From: Vitreimonas flagellata
Lineage (GTDB): Bacteria; Pseudomonadota; Alphaproteobacteria; Caulobacterales; Aquidulcibacteraceae
Reading direction: 5' to 3'
NCBI RefSeq assembly: GCF_004634425.1
Contig: NZ_SBJL01000003.1
Location: 248,001 to 312,000 of the forward strand
Length of the DNA: 64,000 nt
The notes beneath the pieces were generated by a model, which did no database searches, was not told the DNA's origin, and was given only the letters and a program-made list of their open reading frames with translations. A program made the translations under genes and the position numbers. This document shows, in pieces, positions 18,502 to 28,022 of the stretch. Every line of letters starts with the position of its first letter. Positions within the stretch are counted from its first letter, which is position 1.

Positions 18502-19115
18502 GCGCCTTCGCCCCCATTGGCTTGCTGGCGCGGATTGACCTTTTCCGCCGGCGCCAGCCGCATCACTTCGCCCTGATATTTCTCGTCCTCGCCTTTGGCC
18601 AACAATGGCGCGGCTTTGGCGCAGGCGTCGAGCAGCTTTTGCAACCAGTCCGTGTCGGCTTTGTGAAAGTCGCTGAGCACGTGGTGATGCACGAGCTCCT
18701 TCTGGCCGGGATGGCCGACGCCCATGCGCGCGCGCCGAAAGCCTTCGCCCACCGACGAGGCGATCATCGAACGAATGCCGTTGTGACCAGCAGCGCCGCC
18801 GCCGGTCTTCATGCGAAAACGGCCGGGCGCCAGATCGATCTCGTCATAGAAGACGACGATGTCGGTAGCGTTGAGCTTGTGAAAGTTCGCGGCTTCACCG
18901 ACGGAGCGTCCGCTCTCATTCATGAAGGTCTGCGGCTTCAAAAGCAGCGTGCGCACGCCGTCGATGTGACCTTCGGCAAGCTCACCTTGGAACTTCTTCT
19001 TCCACGGCCCGAAGCCATGCGCGCGCGCGATCGCATCTACGGCCATGAAGCCGATGTTGTGTCGATTGCCAGCGTATTTCGGGCCAGGATTGCCGAGGCC
19101 GACAAGGAGCAGCAT
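18498..19115 (-). CDS. pth: peptidyl-tRNA hydrolase
   Basis: A 205-residue essential enzyme that releases tRNA from peptidyl-tRNA dropped by the ribosome. The signature GLGNPGPKYAGNRHNIGF carries the catalytic His19. The second block FYDEIDLAPGRFRMKTGGGAAGHNGIRSM holds the catalytic-site Asp and Asn residues (written here as adjacent short motifs DEIDLAPGRF and GGAAGHNGIRS). The C-terminal tail beyond residue 190 ([16 protein letters not shown]) is a low-complexity extension common in alphaproteobacteria. It follows rplY with a terminator-like hairpin between. Confidence 0.95.
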   Translation of the reverse strand: MLLLVGLGNPGPKYAGNRHNIGFMAVDAIARAHGFGPWKKKFQGELAEGHIDGVRTLLLKPQTFMNESGRSVGEAANFHKLNATDIVVFYDEIDLAPGRFRMKTGGGAAGHNGIRSMIASSVGEGFRRARMGVGHPGQKELVHHHVLSDFHKADTDWLQKLLDACAKAAPLLAKGEDEKYQGEVMRLAPAEKVNPRQQANGGEGA

Positions 19116-19145
19116 GGACGCCTTCTAGTCTTTCCTTGAGCAGGA

Positions 19146-19169
19146 AAGGAAGGCGTGTCTGCCTTCCTT
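19146..19169 (-). terminator. hairpin at the rplY stop, likely terminator or attenuator
   Basis: AAGGAAGGC and GCCTTCCTT form a perfect 9-bp stem with a six-base loop. It overlaps the rplY stop codon and on the minus strand is followed by TTTCC. It could partly terminate rplY transcription and set a lower level for pth downstream. Confidence 0.55.
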
Positions 19170-19821
19170 ACTTCTTGTCTGTCGCCGCTGGCTTCTTGTC
19201 CGCAGCGGCGGCGGCCGGAGCAGCTTCCGCGGTCGCTTCCGTGGTCTCTTCCTTGTCCGCCTTGCGGCCCGTGATGGTCGCGATCGTGAAGTCGCGATCA
19301 GTGATCACCGGGCGTGCGCCAGCCGGCAGCGTGATCGACGAAATGTGGATCGAGTCGCCGATGTCTTTGCCGGTGAGGTCGACCACGATCTCTTCCGGGA
19401 TCGCGTTGGCCTTGACCTTCATCTTGATGGTGTGACGCACGATGTTGAGCGCGCCGCCGCGCTTCAGGCCTGGCGAGGCTTCGTGATTCTTGAAGTGCAC
19501 GACGACGTCGATCGTGATCACCGAGTTTTCTTCAACGCGGTAGAGGTCGACGTGGATCGGTTGATCCGAAACCGGGTGCAGCTGAATCGCGCGCGGGATC
19601 ACCGGCTGACGCTCGCCTTTATGGTTGAGCTCAACCATGTGCGAGATGAATTTGCCCGAACGGAGCGCCATTTCGACGTCCTTGGCGTTGATTTCGATTG
19701 AGACAGCGCCGCGGTCGCCGCCGTAAAGCACGCCAGGGATAAGGCCGGCCTTGCGGGTAGCGCGCGCGCCGCCCGTGCCGATGCGCTCGCGCTGTTCAAC
19801 GTTCAATACAATGCCGGCCAT
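19168..19821 (-). CDS. rplY: 50S ribosomal protein bL25/general stress protein Ctc
   Basis: A 217-residue 5S rRNA-binding protein of the long CTC form. The N-terminal L25 domain (1-95) shows RKAGLIPGVLYGG and LHPVSDQPIHVDLYRV. The C-terminal TL5-like beta domain (about 100-190) contains GGALNIVRHTIKMK, IPEEIVVDLTGKDIGDSIHIS and FTIATITGRK. The last 30 residues are Ala/Lys/Glu-rich and disordered. It heads the leftward rplY-pth-TPR-ychF-MFS run. Confidence 0.95.
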   Translation of the reverse strand: MAGIVLNVEQRERIGTGGARATRKAGLIPGVLYGGDRGAVSIEINAKDVEMALRSGKFISHMVELNHKGERQPVIPRAIQLHPVSDQPIHVDLYRVEENSVITIDVVVHFKNHEASPGLKRGGALNIVRHTIKMKVKANAIPEEIVVDLTGKDIGDSIHISSITLPAGARPVITDRDFTIATITGRKADKEETTEATAEAAPAAAAADKKPAATDKK

Positions 19822-19891
19822 GGGCCCGTGCCCCTTCGAAATCCGCTATCGTCGGAAAAATGGAAGCGGGGCTTCTAGCGGATGGCGGCGC

Positions 19892-20794
19892 TCACTGCAA
19901 GGTAGGTCCGCCAGCCGGATCAGGGTCATTTACCGAGGTCGGCGGGGCGGCCGTGTCGCGACCCTCGGCTTCCGAAATCGCCTGCTCGAACGCGGACAAC
20001 AGCGCTGAGACGCAGCAGGCGTTCAGAAAATGGTCTCCGCCAGGAACGGTAACCAGGGAACGCCCATATTCGGCGGCGATGCGCTGGTCGGCCGCCAGCG
20101 GCACGAACGTGTCGGCATCGCCATGCACGAAGACGACGGGCTGGCCCAAGCCCTGAAATGCGGTCCAAACAGACGGCAATTGATCGGTCTGCGCGGTAAG
20201 CTCGGAGATCGAATTGCGCAGATCGCGCGGCAAGACGCCGTGCACGATTTGACCCGCCCCAATCATCCGGCGTGCTGTAGGGCCGCGGTCGCCGAAATAG
20301 GCTGAAACAAGCACCAAAGCGTCCACGCGGTCGGGGTGGCGGGCCGCCATCAGTGTTGCGACGGGCGCGCCAAAGCTTTGACCGACAAGGAGAATACGCT
20401 GCCCTTCGCGGGCTTCCAGCATGGGGGCCAGCGCGTCGGCTTGCTTGGCTAGGTCACGGACGGCGTCTTCCGGCTCGGAGGTGCGGAAGCCGGGGCGGTC
20501 GGCGACGATCACTTCGCGGGTTTCAGGCAGAGCCGCGATGGTGGGCGCCCAATACTCACTCCACGAGGGGGTGCCGGTGATGATGACGATCTTCCAGGAG
20601 GCGTCCGGCCGTGGCGGCGTTTGCAACGCGGAGATCCGCCAACCTTCGGGGACGCCGGCCGTAAACGTCGTCCGCTCCATCGTGCCGGCGGGATAGGAGC
20701 TGGAGGTTGGGAAGCGATCGTTGTCGTCGGCCGCCGTGCCGATCGAGCACGCCGCCAAGGCCAGAGCCGCGAATACCGCAAACATCACACGCAT
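19892..20794 (-). CDS. alpha/beta hydrolase lipoprotein
   Basis: A 300-residue predicted lipoprotein hydrolase. The signal peptide ends ALAAC with Cys16 as lipid attachment. The fold shows VADRPGFRTSEP, then the nucleophile elbow LVGQSFGAPVA, the acidic strand VVFVHGDADTFVP and the final His in VPGGDHFLN. The triad therefore appears complete. The C-terminal tail (after about 275) is Pro/Asp-rich and probably unstructured. The substrate is unknown. It is divergent from the diiron protein gene, and the FNR-type box at 20835 lies 41-54 bases upstream of its start, so it might share that control. Confidence 0.83.
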   Translation of the reverse strand: MRVMFAVFAALALAACSIGTAADDNDRFPTSSSYPAGTMERTTFTAGVPEGWRISALQTPPRPDASWKIVIITGTPSWSEYWAPTIAALPETREVIVADRPGFRTSEPEDAVRDLAKQADALAPMLEAREGQRILLVGQSFGAPVATLMAARHPDRVDALVLVSAYFGDRGPTARRMIGAGQIVHGVLPRDLRNSISELTAQTDQLPSVWTAFQGLGQPVVFVHGDADTFVPLAADQRIAAEYGRSLVTVPGGDHFLNACCVSALLSAFEQAISEAEGRDTAAPPTSVNDPDPAGGPTLQ

Positions 20795-20834
20795 GGCGCA
20801 AATCTAAGGGCGCCGGACCAAAGCCGCGAGGGGA

Positions 20835-20848
20835 TTGATCGAAATCAA
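20835..20848. promoter_or_regulatory. perfect FNR/FixK-type box
   Basis: TTGATCGAAATCAA fits the palindromic consensus TTGAT-N4-ATCAA exactly. Its centre is about 76 bases upstream of the ATG at 20918. A transcription start near 20883 would place it at -41.5, the usual activating position. It also lies upstream of the divergent hydrolase gene. It implies oxygen-dependent control of one or both genes. Confidence 0.65.
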
Positions 20849-20882
20849 TGCCAGCTTCGTCGCGTGGGGTTTCTCTCAAAAA

Positions 20883-20896
20883 TGACGCATGCGTCA
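20883..20896. promoter_or_regulatory. 14-bp palindromic operator-like site
   Basis: TGACGCATGCGTCA is a perfect palindrome flanked by A-runs on the left and T-runs on the right, 22 bases before the diiron gene start. It resembles a dimeric repressor operator and, in its TGACG/CGTCA half-sites and A/T flanks, the site upstream of the TetR gene at 42369-42381. The spacing differs by one base. Confidence 0.55.
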
Positions 20897-20917
20897 ATTT
20901 TATAGGGAGATCAAGAA

Positions 20918-22039
20918 ATGCGCGTCACCATCGTCGACAAGCCCCCGCAAGAGGTCCGCACGTTCGAGAATGACGATCTGGCCGACAAGCTGTCGATGGA
21001 GGACGTGGAGACGATCCGCGAAATCTTCCACACGCCGCTGACCGGCTCCTTCAACTGGGACTACGACAGCGCCAACGCGAAAATTCGCCGGCTCTATGAA
21101 CTCGGCAAGAAGTTCAATTGGAATCCGACCGACGACATCGTCTGGGACGCACCGTGCAACATGGACGATTATCCGTCCGAGCCGTCGCTGAGCGCGCTCA
21201 ACGGCTATCCCGAATACGAAGCGTTGAGCGAGCAGGAAAAGATCGAATTCTCATGGAAGGCGCATGCGCAAACCATGAGCCAGTTCCTGCATGGCGAGCA
21301 GGGAGCGCTGCTGGTGGCGTCGCAACTCGTGTCGTGCGCGCCGACGGCGGACGCGAAACTTTACGCCGCTTCGCAGACGTTTGACGAAGCGCGCCACGTT
21401 GAAGTGTTCAATCATTATCTGCGTCAGCGTTGCGGCCGCATCTATCCGATCAACAACAACCTCAAAGCGTTGATCGACAAGGTTCTCGCCGACGAGCGCT
21501 GGGATCTGAAATTCATCGGCATGCAGCTGATCATCGAGGGGCTGGCGCTAGCCGCCTTCGGCACCACCGTGCGCACGACGCGCGACCCGGTGCTGAAGCA
21601 AGTCGTCGAGCTCGTGATGCGTGACGAAGGCCGCCATGTGGCGTTCGGCGTGAATTATCTCGAAGATTGGATCAAAGCGCTGCCGGAGCAGGAGATCGAA
21701 GATCGCGCGGAATTTGCCTATCAGGCTTGCGCGATCATGCGCGATCGCTTGTTTGGCATGGACGTGATGCGCGAGTACGGCTTCAATGAAGAGGCCGCCA
21801 AGAAGCACATCATGGACTCGATGGTGATCGGTCTGTTTCGCGAGCTTCTGTTCGAACGCATCATGCCGAACCTAAAGCGCGTTGGCCTGCTCACCGACAA
21901 GGTGCGCGAGAAATACGAAGCGCTCGGCGCGCTGAAATACGAAGACCTCGCTGGCGACGTCCTGATCGATTGGGCGCAACTGGAAAAGCCGCTGCCGACG
22001 AAAGAGAACCTGGCCGCTGCGAAGATCGCGGCTGAATAA
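20918..22039 (+). CDS. ferritin-like diiron-carboxylate protein
   Basis: A 373-residue protein with the ribonucleotide-reductase-R2/ferritin-like four-helix diiron site. Ligands can be read directly: E127 (FLHGEQGA), E157 and H160 (FDEARHVEVF), E207 (IIEGLAL), E237 and H240 (RDEGRHVAFG). That is the complete E, ExxH, E, ExxH set, so it should bind two irons and activate O2 or act as an oxygenase/oxidase. There is no signal peptide. It is not class I NrdB by sequence, and no nrdA is adjacent; related proteins are annotated only as ferritin-like. It stands alone, with an FNR-type box and a palindrome upstream and a strong terminator downstream. That arrangement suggests a separately controlled oxygen-related function; the substrate is unknown. 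Confidence 0.82.
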   Translation: MRVTIVDKPPQEVRTFENDDLADKLSMEDVETIREIFHTPLTGSFNWDYDSANAKIRRLYELGKKFNWNPTDDIVWDAPCNMDDYPSEPSLSALNGYPEYEALSEQEKIEFSWKAHAQTMSQFLHGEQGALLVASQLVSCAPTADAKLYAASQTFDEARHVEVFNHYLRQRCGRIYPINNNLKALIDKVLADERWDLKFIGMQLIIEGLALAAFGTTVRTTRDPVLKQVVELVMRDEGRHVAFGVNYLEDWIKALPEQEIEDRAEFAYQACAIMRDRLFGMDVMREYGFNEEAAKKHIMDSMVIGLFRELLFERIMPNLKRVGLLTDKVREKYEALGALKYEDLAGDVLIDWAQLEKPLPTKENLAAAKIAAE

Positions 22040-22067
22040 TCCTCCCCTAAGCTCGGTGTTAGAGCTC

Positions 22068-22096
22068 CGGCGACGCGGAAACGCGTCGCCGTTTCT

Positions 22097-22098
<2 letters not shown>
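22068..22098 (+). terminator. Rho-independent terminator of the diiron gene
   Basis: A perfect 10-bp stem CGGCGACGCG/CGCGTCGCCG with a GAAA loop, followed by TTTCTTT. It lies 28 bases after the diiron gene stop and just touches the stop codon of the convergent kinase gene. Confidence 0.9.
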
Positions 22099-23737
<1,639 letters not shown>

Positions 23738-23804
23738 TCACGATAGCTCATAGGCTTTGCCGAAGCGTTGCGCGGGGCGCGCAGTTACAGTGAACGAAGT
23801 GTTG

Positions 23805-24338
23805 CTAAACCAGCGGCTTGGCCAGCACGACGAACACGAGATCACGTGTTTTTGGCAGACCGAAGCGTTCGTCGTCGAGCGGGAAAGGCTCTTCGCGGCC
23901 AGTGTCGGCGTAGCCGCGGCGGACGTACCAATCGATGAGTTCGCGGCGTTGCTTGATCACGGTCATTTCCATCACGTGTGCGCCGAACGTACGAGCGTAG
24001 CTCTCGGCGGCGGCAATGAGTTGGCGGCCTAGGCCGCCATTTTGCAGCGTGGGGCTAACCGTCAGCATGCCGAGATACGCAACGCGGCCCCCGTCACGTT
24101 CGCCTTCATCCGCAATCAGCACGCAGCCGAGCAGCGCGCCATCGTCGGCTTCAGCCAGCAGAATGGTCTGATCCGGATCGCCGATCACCTCGCCGAGGGC
24201 GGCCGCATCGGTGCGCTGGCCCCCGAGCAAATCCGCCTCATGCGTCCAGCCCTGCTTGGCGCTGTCGCCGCGATAGCCGGCCTCCACCAAAGCGTGGAGC
24301 GCGGGGATGTCGTTGGGGGTAGCGGGCCGCAAATTCAT
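23805..24338 (-). CDS. GNAT-family N-acetyltransferase
   Basis: A 177-residue acetyl-CoA-dependent acyltransferase. The GNAT core is complete: strand 4 YLGMLTVSPTLQNGGLGRQLI contains the acetyl-CoA-binding Q/RxxGxG/A element, followed by the TVIKQRRELIDWYVRRGYADTG segment of motif B. The substrate is not predictable. It sits 25 bases after the prs gene on the same strand, so it is probably the last cistron of the lgt-midA-pgeF-vanX-prs run. Confidence 0.85.
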   Translation of the reverse strand: MNLRPATPNDIPALHALVEAGYRGDSAKQGWTHEADLLGGQRTDAAALGEVIGDPDQTILLAEADDGALLGCVLIADEGERDGGRVAYLGMLTVSPTLQNGGLGRQLIAAAESYARTFGAHVMEMTVIKQRRELIDWYVRRGYADTGREEPFPLDDERFGLPKTRDLVFVVLAKPLV

Positions 24339-24363
24339 GCGCGCCAGTATAGCGGCGCGCTGA

Positions 24364-25299
24364 TTATTCGAACAGCGAGCTGACGCTTTGTTCGTTGGCG
24401 ATGCGTGAGATCGCGTCGCCCATCAAAGCAGCCACCGAAACCACGCGGAGCTTTTTGCAATTTTCCACGCGCGTCGCGGAATCGATCGAATTGGTGACGA
24501 CCATTTCCTTGAGCTTCGACTCATCGACGCGCTTGGCGGCGCCATTCGAGAGCACGCCGTGTGTGATATAGGCCGAAACGGAGGTCGCGCCTTTTTCGAT
24601 CAAGGCTTCGGCGGCGTTGCAGAGCGTGCCGCCGCTATCGACGATATCGTCAATCAGGATGCAGTCGCGGCCTTCAACGTCGCCGATAATGTGCATAACT
24701 TCGGAGACGCCTGCTTTCTCTCGACGTTTGTCGACGATGGCGAGATCGGCGCCGAGCTTGTTGGCCAGCGCGCGAGCGCGCACGACGCCGCCGACGTCCG
24801 GCGAGACGATCATGAGCTTGGTCGTGTCTTTGCAATGCTCTCGGATGTCCTTCTCCAGCACCGGCGTGGAGAAGAGGTTGTCCGTCGGGATGTCGAAGAA
24901 GCCTTGGATTTGGCCGGCGTGCAGTTCGAGCGTCAGCACGCGATTGGCGCCGGCCATCGTCACGAGGTTGGCCACCAGCTTCGCCGAGATCGGCGTGCGA
25001 CCGCCAACTTTGCGGTCCTGCCGGCCATAGCCGTAATAGGGGATCACCGCCGTGATGCGCCGGGCCGAGGCGCGACGCAGCGCATCGATGCCGATCAGCA
25101 ATTCCATCAAATGGTCGTTGGCCGGGTACGATGTCGATTGGATGATGAAGACATCCTCGCCGCGGACGTTCTCTTTGATCTCGACGAAGATCTCATTGTC
25201 CTTGAAGCGACGAAACTCAGCTTCCGCGAGCGGTAGGTCGAGGTGCTCAGCGATGGCTTTCGCCAGTGTTTGGTTGGCGTTGCCGGAGATCAGTTTCAT
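24364..25299 (-). CDS. prs: ribose-phosphate pyrophosphokinase
   Basis: A 311-residue class I PRPP synthetase making PRPP from ribose 5-phosphate and ATP for nucleotide, His and Trp synthesis. Motifs include the N-terminal [19 protein letters not shown], the nucleotide-binding [24 protein letters not shown], and the PRPP-binding loop [10 protein letters not shown]. The length is standard. It is preceded by a D-Ala-D-Ala dipeptidase gene and 105 bp of non-coding DNA, so it may have its own promoter. Confidence 0.95.
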   Translation of the reverse strand: MKLISGNANQTLAKAIAEHLDLPLAEAEFRRFKDNEIFVEIKENVRGEDVFIIQSTSYPANDHLMELLIGIDALRRASARRITAVIPYYGYGRQDRKVGGRTPISAKLVANLVTMAGANRVLTLELHAGQIQGFFDIPTDNLFSTPVLEKDIREHCKDTTKLMIVSPDVGGVVRARALANKLGADLAIVDKRREKAGVSEVMHIIGDVEGRDCILIDDIVDSGGTLCNAAEALIEKGATSVSAYITHGVLSNGAAKRVDESKLKEMVVTNSIDSATRVENCKKLRVVSVAALMGDAISRIANEQSVSSLFE

Positions 25300-25404
25300 C
25301 GGATGCGAGCCCTCACGCGATTGGGGGCTCTTACTCTTCGACTCGGGCGCAAGGAAAGCGTTTGATGCATTTTCGTGACATGAGCGAACGCCGTTGCATT
25401 CACA

Positions 25405-26187
25405 TCACGACTCAGGCGTCGGCCTTTCGGCATAGGCGGCGCCCGCATAGAACGCTTCCGGCTTGCCCAAGAGTTGCGCCCACATCTGGTCGCCATAGGA
25501 AAAATGCCACCATTCAGTGGGATTTGAGGCAAAGCCGGCCTCGACCATGAGCCAATAGAGCAAGCGCCGGTTGGCGCGGGCTTCGTCGTCGGAAAAGCTA
25601 AACTCAGCCACGTGCGTCTCGAAGCGCGGCGTATGCGCGAGCGGCGAAGCGTCGTCGAACAGCGAGCCCATCCAGAGTTGATCGCCGTTTCGCCAGCGGA
25701 TCGTCAGATCGATGGCGCCGCCCGTGGCGTGCGGCGAGGGGCCGTTGGCGTCGATGGTCGGCGCGGACCAATAGGTCTCGACTTCGGCGATAAGATCCGC
25801 GTCGCTGATGCCTGGTTTGCGGCGCTTGATCTCCGCCGGGAGCCAGACGTCATGGAAATAGATTTGTACCGCTTGCGGGCGCCAGCCGTCGAACAGGAAG
25901 AGTTCGAGATCGGCTTTCTCAAGCTTTGAATTGATGGCGACAAGTTTCATCGCGACGCCCTCGCGCATGACGATGTCGTCGAGTGCGCCGGGAACGGCGC
26001 CGTAATAGGGCGGATTGCGCGATGAGGCGTAGTAATTGCGTCCAGCAAGGCCGTAATCGACGGCGCGCACCAGTGGCTCGGAATTGCGTGGCCCGTCGAA
26101 CAGAATTGGCAGCGCGCGATAGCCGCGCGCGCTGGCCGGCGTCGGGATCGGTTTTTCGCGATACGGCGTGAGCGAGGCGAACGGCAT
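25405..26187 (-). CDS. D-alanyl-D-alanine dipeptidase, VanX/DdpX family
   Basis: A 260-residue zinc dipeptidase. The M15D signature is complete: R103 in DGWRP, H153 and D160 in SPHATGGAIDL, and E225/H228 in EWWHFSYGD, matching R71, H116, D123, E181 and H184 of VanX. The enzyme splits D-Ala-D-Ala. No van ligase, dehydrogenase or sensor genes surround it, so it more likely recycles peptidoglycan peptides than confers glycopeptide resistance. There is no obvious signal peptide, suggesting a cytoplasmic or unconventional location. It sits between pgeF and prs. Confidence 0.9.
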   Translation of the reverse strand: MPFASLTPYREKPIPTPASARGYRALPILFDGPRNSEPLVRAVDYGLAGRNYYASSRNPPYYGAVPGALDDIVMREGVAMKLVAINSKLEKADLELFLFDGWRPQAVQIYFHDVWLPAEIKRRKPGISDADLIAEVETYWSAPTIDANGPSPHATGGAIDLTIRWRNGDQLWMGSLFDDASPLAHTPRFETHVAEFSFSDDEARANRRLLYWLMVEAGFASNPTEWWHFSYGDQMWAQLLGKPEAFYAGAAYAERPTPES

Positions 26188-26220
26188 ACGGTTCCTTCAA
26201 CGCGCTGACGCGCTGCTGGT

Positions 26221-27021
26221 TCAGCCTAGGCATATAGCAGCGCAATTGCGCCCGTAATCGGGTGCGGCTTCGCGCATCGAGCGGCGATGGCTGAAATATG
26301 TCTCATCGCGGAAGGTGTCGATATCGATGATCTCAACGTCGCCCACGCCAAGCAAGGCGAGCTGATGTGCGCAAAACGCGGGCAGATCGAAATGCGGCCT
26401 GGGGCCGAACTCGTCGCTGAAGAAGCGCGCGTTGGCGGAATCGGCGCTGAGGAAAGTGCCGCGAAAATCGGCGCCGACTTCGTAGGAGGGCTGCTGGATG
26501 CAGGGGCCGATGGCGGCGCATATGCGGTCCGCGCGCGCGCCGTGCTCGATCATGAGCTTCATTGTGGACGCCAACACGCCCCCAAATGCGCCGCGCCAGC
26601 CGGCGTGTGCGGCGGCGATCACGCCGGCGTCCTTGTCGGCCAACAATACCGGGCCGCAATCGGCGGTGAGCACAGAAAGGACGAGCTTGGGATTGGTGGT
26701 GACCAGCGCATCCGCATGCGGGCGTTCGCGGCTCCACGGCGCATCGATGAACACGGCGTCTGGTGAATGCACTTGATGCACGCCGACAAGCATGTGCGGC
26801 TCAACCCCAAAGCTTGCCGCGATGCGGCCACGGTTTTCGCGCACGGCATCCGCATCGTCCTTAGAGCCCACGCCGGCGTTGAGGCTGGCATAAATCCCCT
26901 CCGACACGCCGCCGCGCCGGCCGAAGAAGCCGTGGCGCACATGCGCGAGCGCATCGGCGCGCGCCGCGGCCGGTTCGTTCAAAATCCGGCCGGGGGCGGG
27001 AGGTTGGGGCTGGACAGGCAT
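26221..27021 (-). CDS. pgeF: peptidoglycan editing factor PgeF / laccase-domain protein
   Basis: A 266-residue member of the YfiH/LACC1 family. Conserved blocks are GVHQVHS, LTADCGPVLL, AAAHAGWRGAFGGV and AAIGPCIQQPSYEVG, which supply the His/Cys zinc ligands. Members have purine-nucleoside phosphorylase-like activity and, as PgeF, prevent L-Ser misincorporation in muropeptides. The ATG at 27021 overlaps the end of the midA gene by 43 bases; residues 1-28 are Pro/Ala-rich and less conserved, so a later non-ATG start is possible. It is adjacent to the D-Ala-D-Ala dipeptidase gene, consistent with a cell-wall link. Confidence 0.9.
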   Translation of the reverse strand: MPVQPQPPAPGRILNEPAAARADALAHVRHGFFGRRGGVSEGIYASLNAGVGSKDDADAVRENRGRIAASFGVEPHMLVGVHQVHSPDAVFIDAPWSRERPHADALVTTNPKLVLSVLTADCGPVLLADKDAGVIAAAHAGWRGAFGGVLASTMKLMIEHGARADRICAAIGPCIQQPSYEVGADFRGTFLSADSANARFFSDEFGPRPHFDLPAFCAHQLALLGVGDVEIIDIDTFRDETYFSHRRSMREAAPDYGRNCAAICLG

Positions 27022-28022
27022 ATCACTTTGAACAACGCGCCCATTTGATCAGCGTCTGTGAGGCGCTTCAACTCACGTGTGAGACGCGCGGCGTGTTGCG
27101 GATTGGCGTTCGACAAAGTTTCGGCGCGCACCTCGATACCGAGATTGCGCAAAAATTGGCCCTGTGTGATCGGCCCATGCACCTGCAGATCAGCGTTCAG
27201 CGCAAGCATGGCGACGCGAGCGAAATCGACGTGAGCCGTGAGATCGGCTTCGCCCGGCGCTTCGATCGGATCGACCTTTTTGTGGTTCTTCAGCGCTTGT
27301 AGCGTGTCCGCGCCTTCGGGGCGGACGTACCCGTAATCGATCAGCAGCACGCGCGCGGGCGCGTCGTGCAGACGGCGCTCGATTTCGTACATGAAGCTTT
27401 CCAGGCCAGGCGCGATCTCGCGCACAGTACCAGGCTCGTCGTCGGTCTCGGGACCCGGGATGGCGGCGCTCAGGCCGAATACGAGTTGCTCCGCTTCGTT
27501 CAGACCGACGAGTTTTTCGTGCCAGCCATCCTCGCCGCGCACGAATTGGCGGATTGGCATACAGTCCAGAAACTCATTGCCGATGATCAGCGACGGGCCG
27601 GGTGGCGCATCTTCCAAACGCAACGCCCATTCCGGCTCGTCGATACGCTCCGCTTGTTCGTCGCGCAGGGGCGCGCTGGTTTCGATCAGTACGATGTTGC
27701 AGGCTTCGCGGAAGCCGGGCAGTCGCTGCGTGGCGCGAAGCGCGTCCTGCATGAGCACGCCGCGACCGGGGCCGAGCTCGATCAGATTGAACGCGGGTTT
27801 GCCTAGCGCGTCCCATTCATGCGCGCACCATAGCCCGATCAGCTCGCCAAACATTTGGCTCGCTTCCGGCGCCGTCAGAAAGTCCGCGCTGGCGCCGCCA
27901 ATGGCGGGGCGCGTCGCGTAATAGCCGTCGTCCGGATCGTAGAGGCAGGCGCCCATATATTCCGCGACCGTCATCGGGCCGTTGTCGCGAATATAATCGA
28001 TCAGTTTCTCTTTGAGACTCAC
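26979..28022 (-). CDS. midA: MidA/NDUFAF7-type SAM-dependent methyltransferase
   Basis: A 347-residue class I methyltransferase of DUF185. In mitochondria the homologue NDUFAF7 methylates an Arg of a complex I subunit. Motifs are the N-terminal NGPMTVAEYMGACLYDPDDGYY, then LIELGPGRGVLMQD (SAM-binding), GNEFLDCMPIRQF and LLIDYGYVRPE. Start is a GTG at 28022 overlapping the lgt stop as GTGA. The lgt-midA-pgeF order is a known alphaproteobacterial arrangement. Confidence 0.87.
   Translation of the reverse strand: MSLKEKLIDYIRDNGPMTVAEYMGACLYDPDDGYYATRPAIGGASADFLTAPEASQMFGELIGLWCAHEWDALGKPAFNLIELGPGRGVLMQDALRATQRLPGFREACNIVLIETSAPLRDEQAERIDEPEWALRLEDAPPGPSLIIGNEFLDCMPIRQFVRGEDGWHEKLVGLNEAEQLVFGLSAAIPGPETDDEPGTVREIAPGLESFMYEIERRLHDAPARVLLIDYGYVRPEGADTLQALKNHKKVDPIEAPGEADLTAHVDFARVAMLALNADLQVHGPITQGQFLRNLGIEVRAETLSNANPQHAARLTRELKRLTDADQMGALFKVICLSSPNLPPPAGF

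Noticed and set aside
20918-22039. Class I ribonucleotide reductase beta subunit (NrdB)
   Set aside because: Diiron ligands fit the superfamily, but the spacing and surrounding sequence are not NrdB, and no nrdA is adjacent.
25405-26187. Glycopeptide resistance cluster
   Set aside because: Only the VanX-type dipeptidase is present; VanA-type ligase, VanH and VanRS genes are absent.
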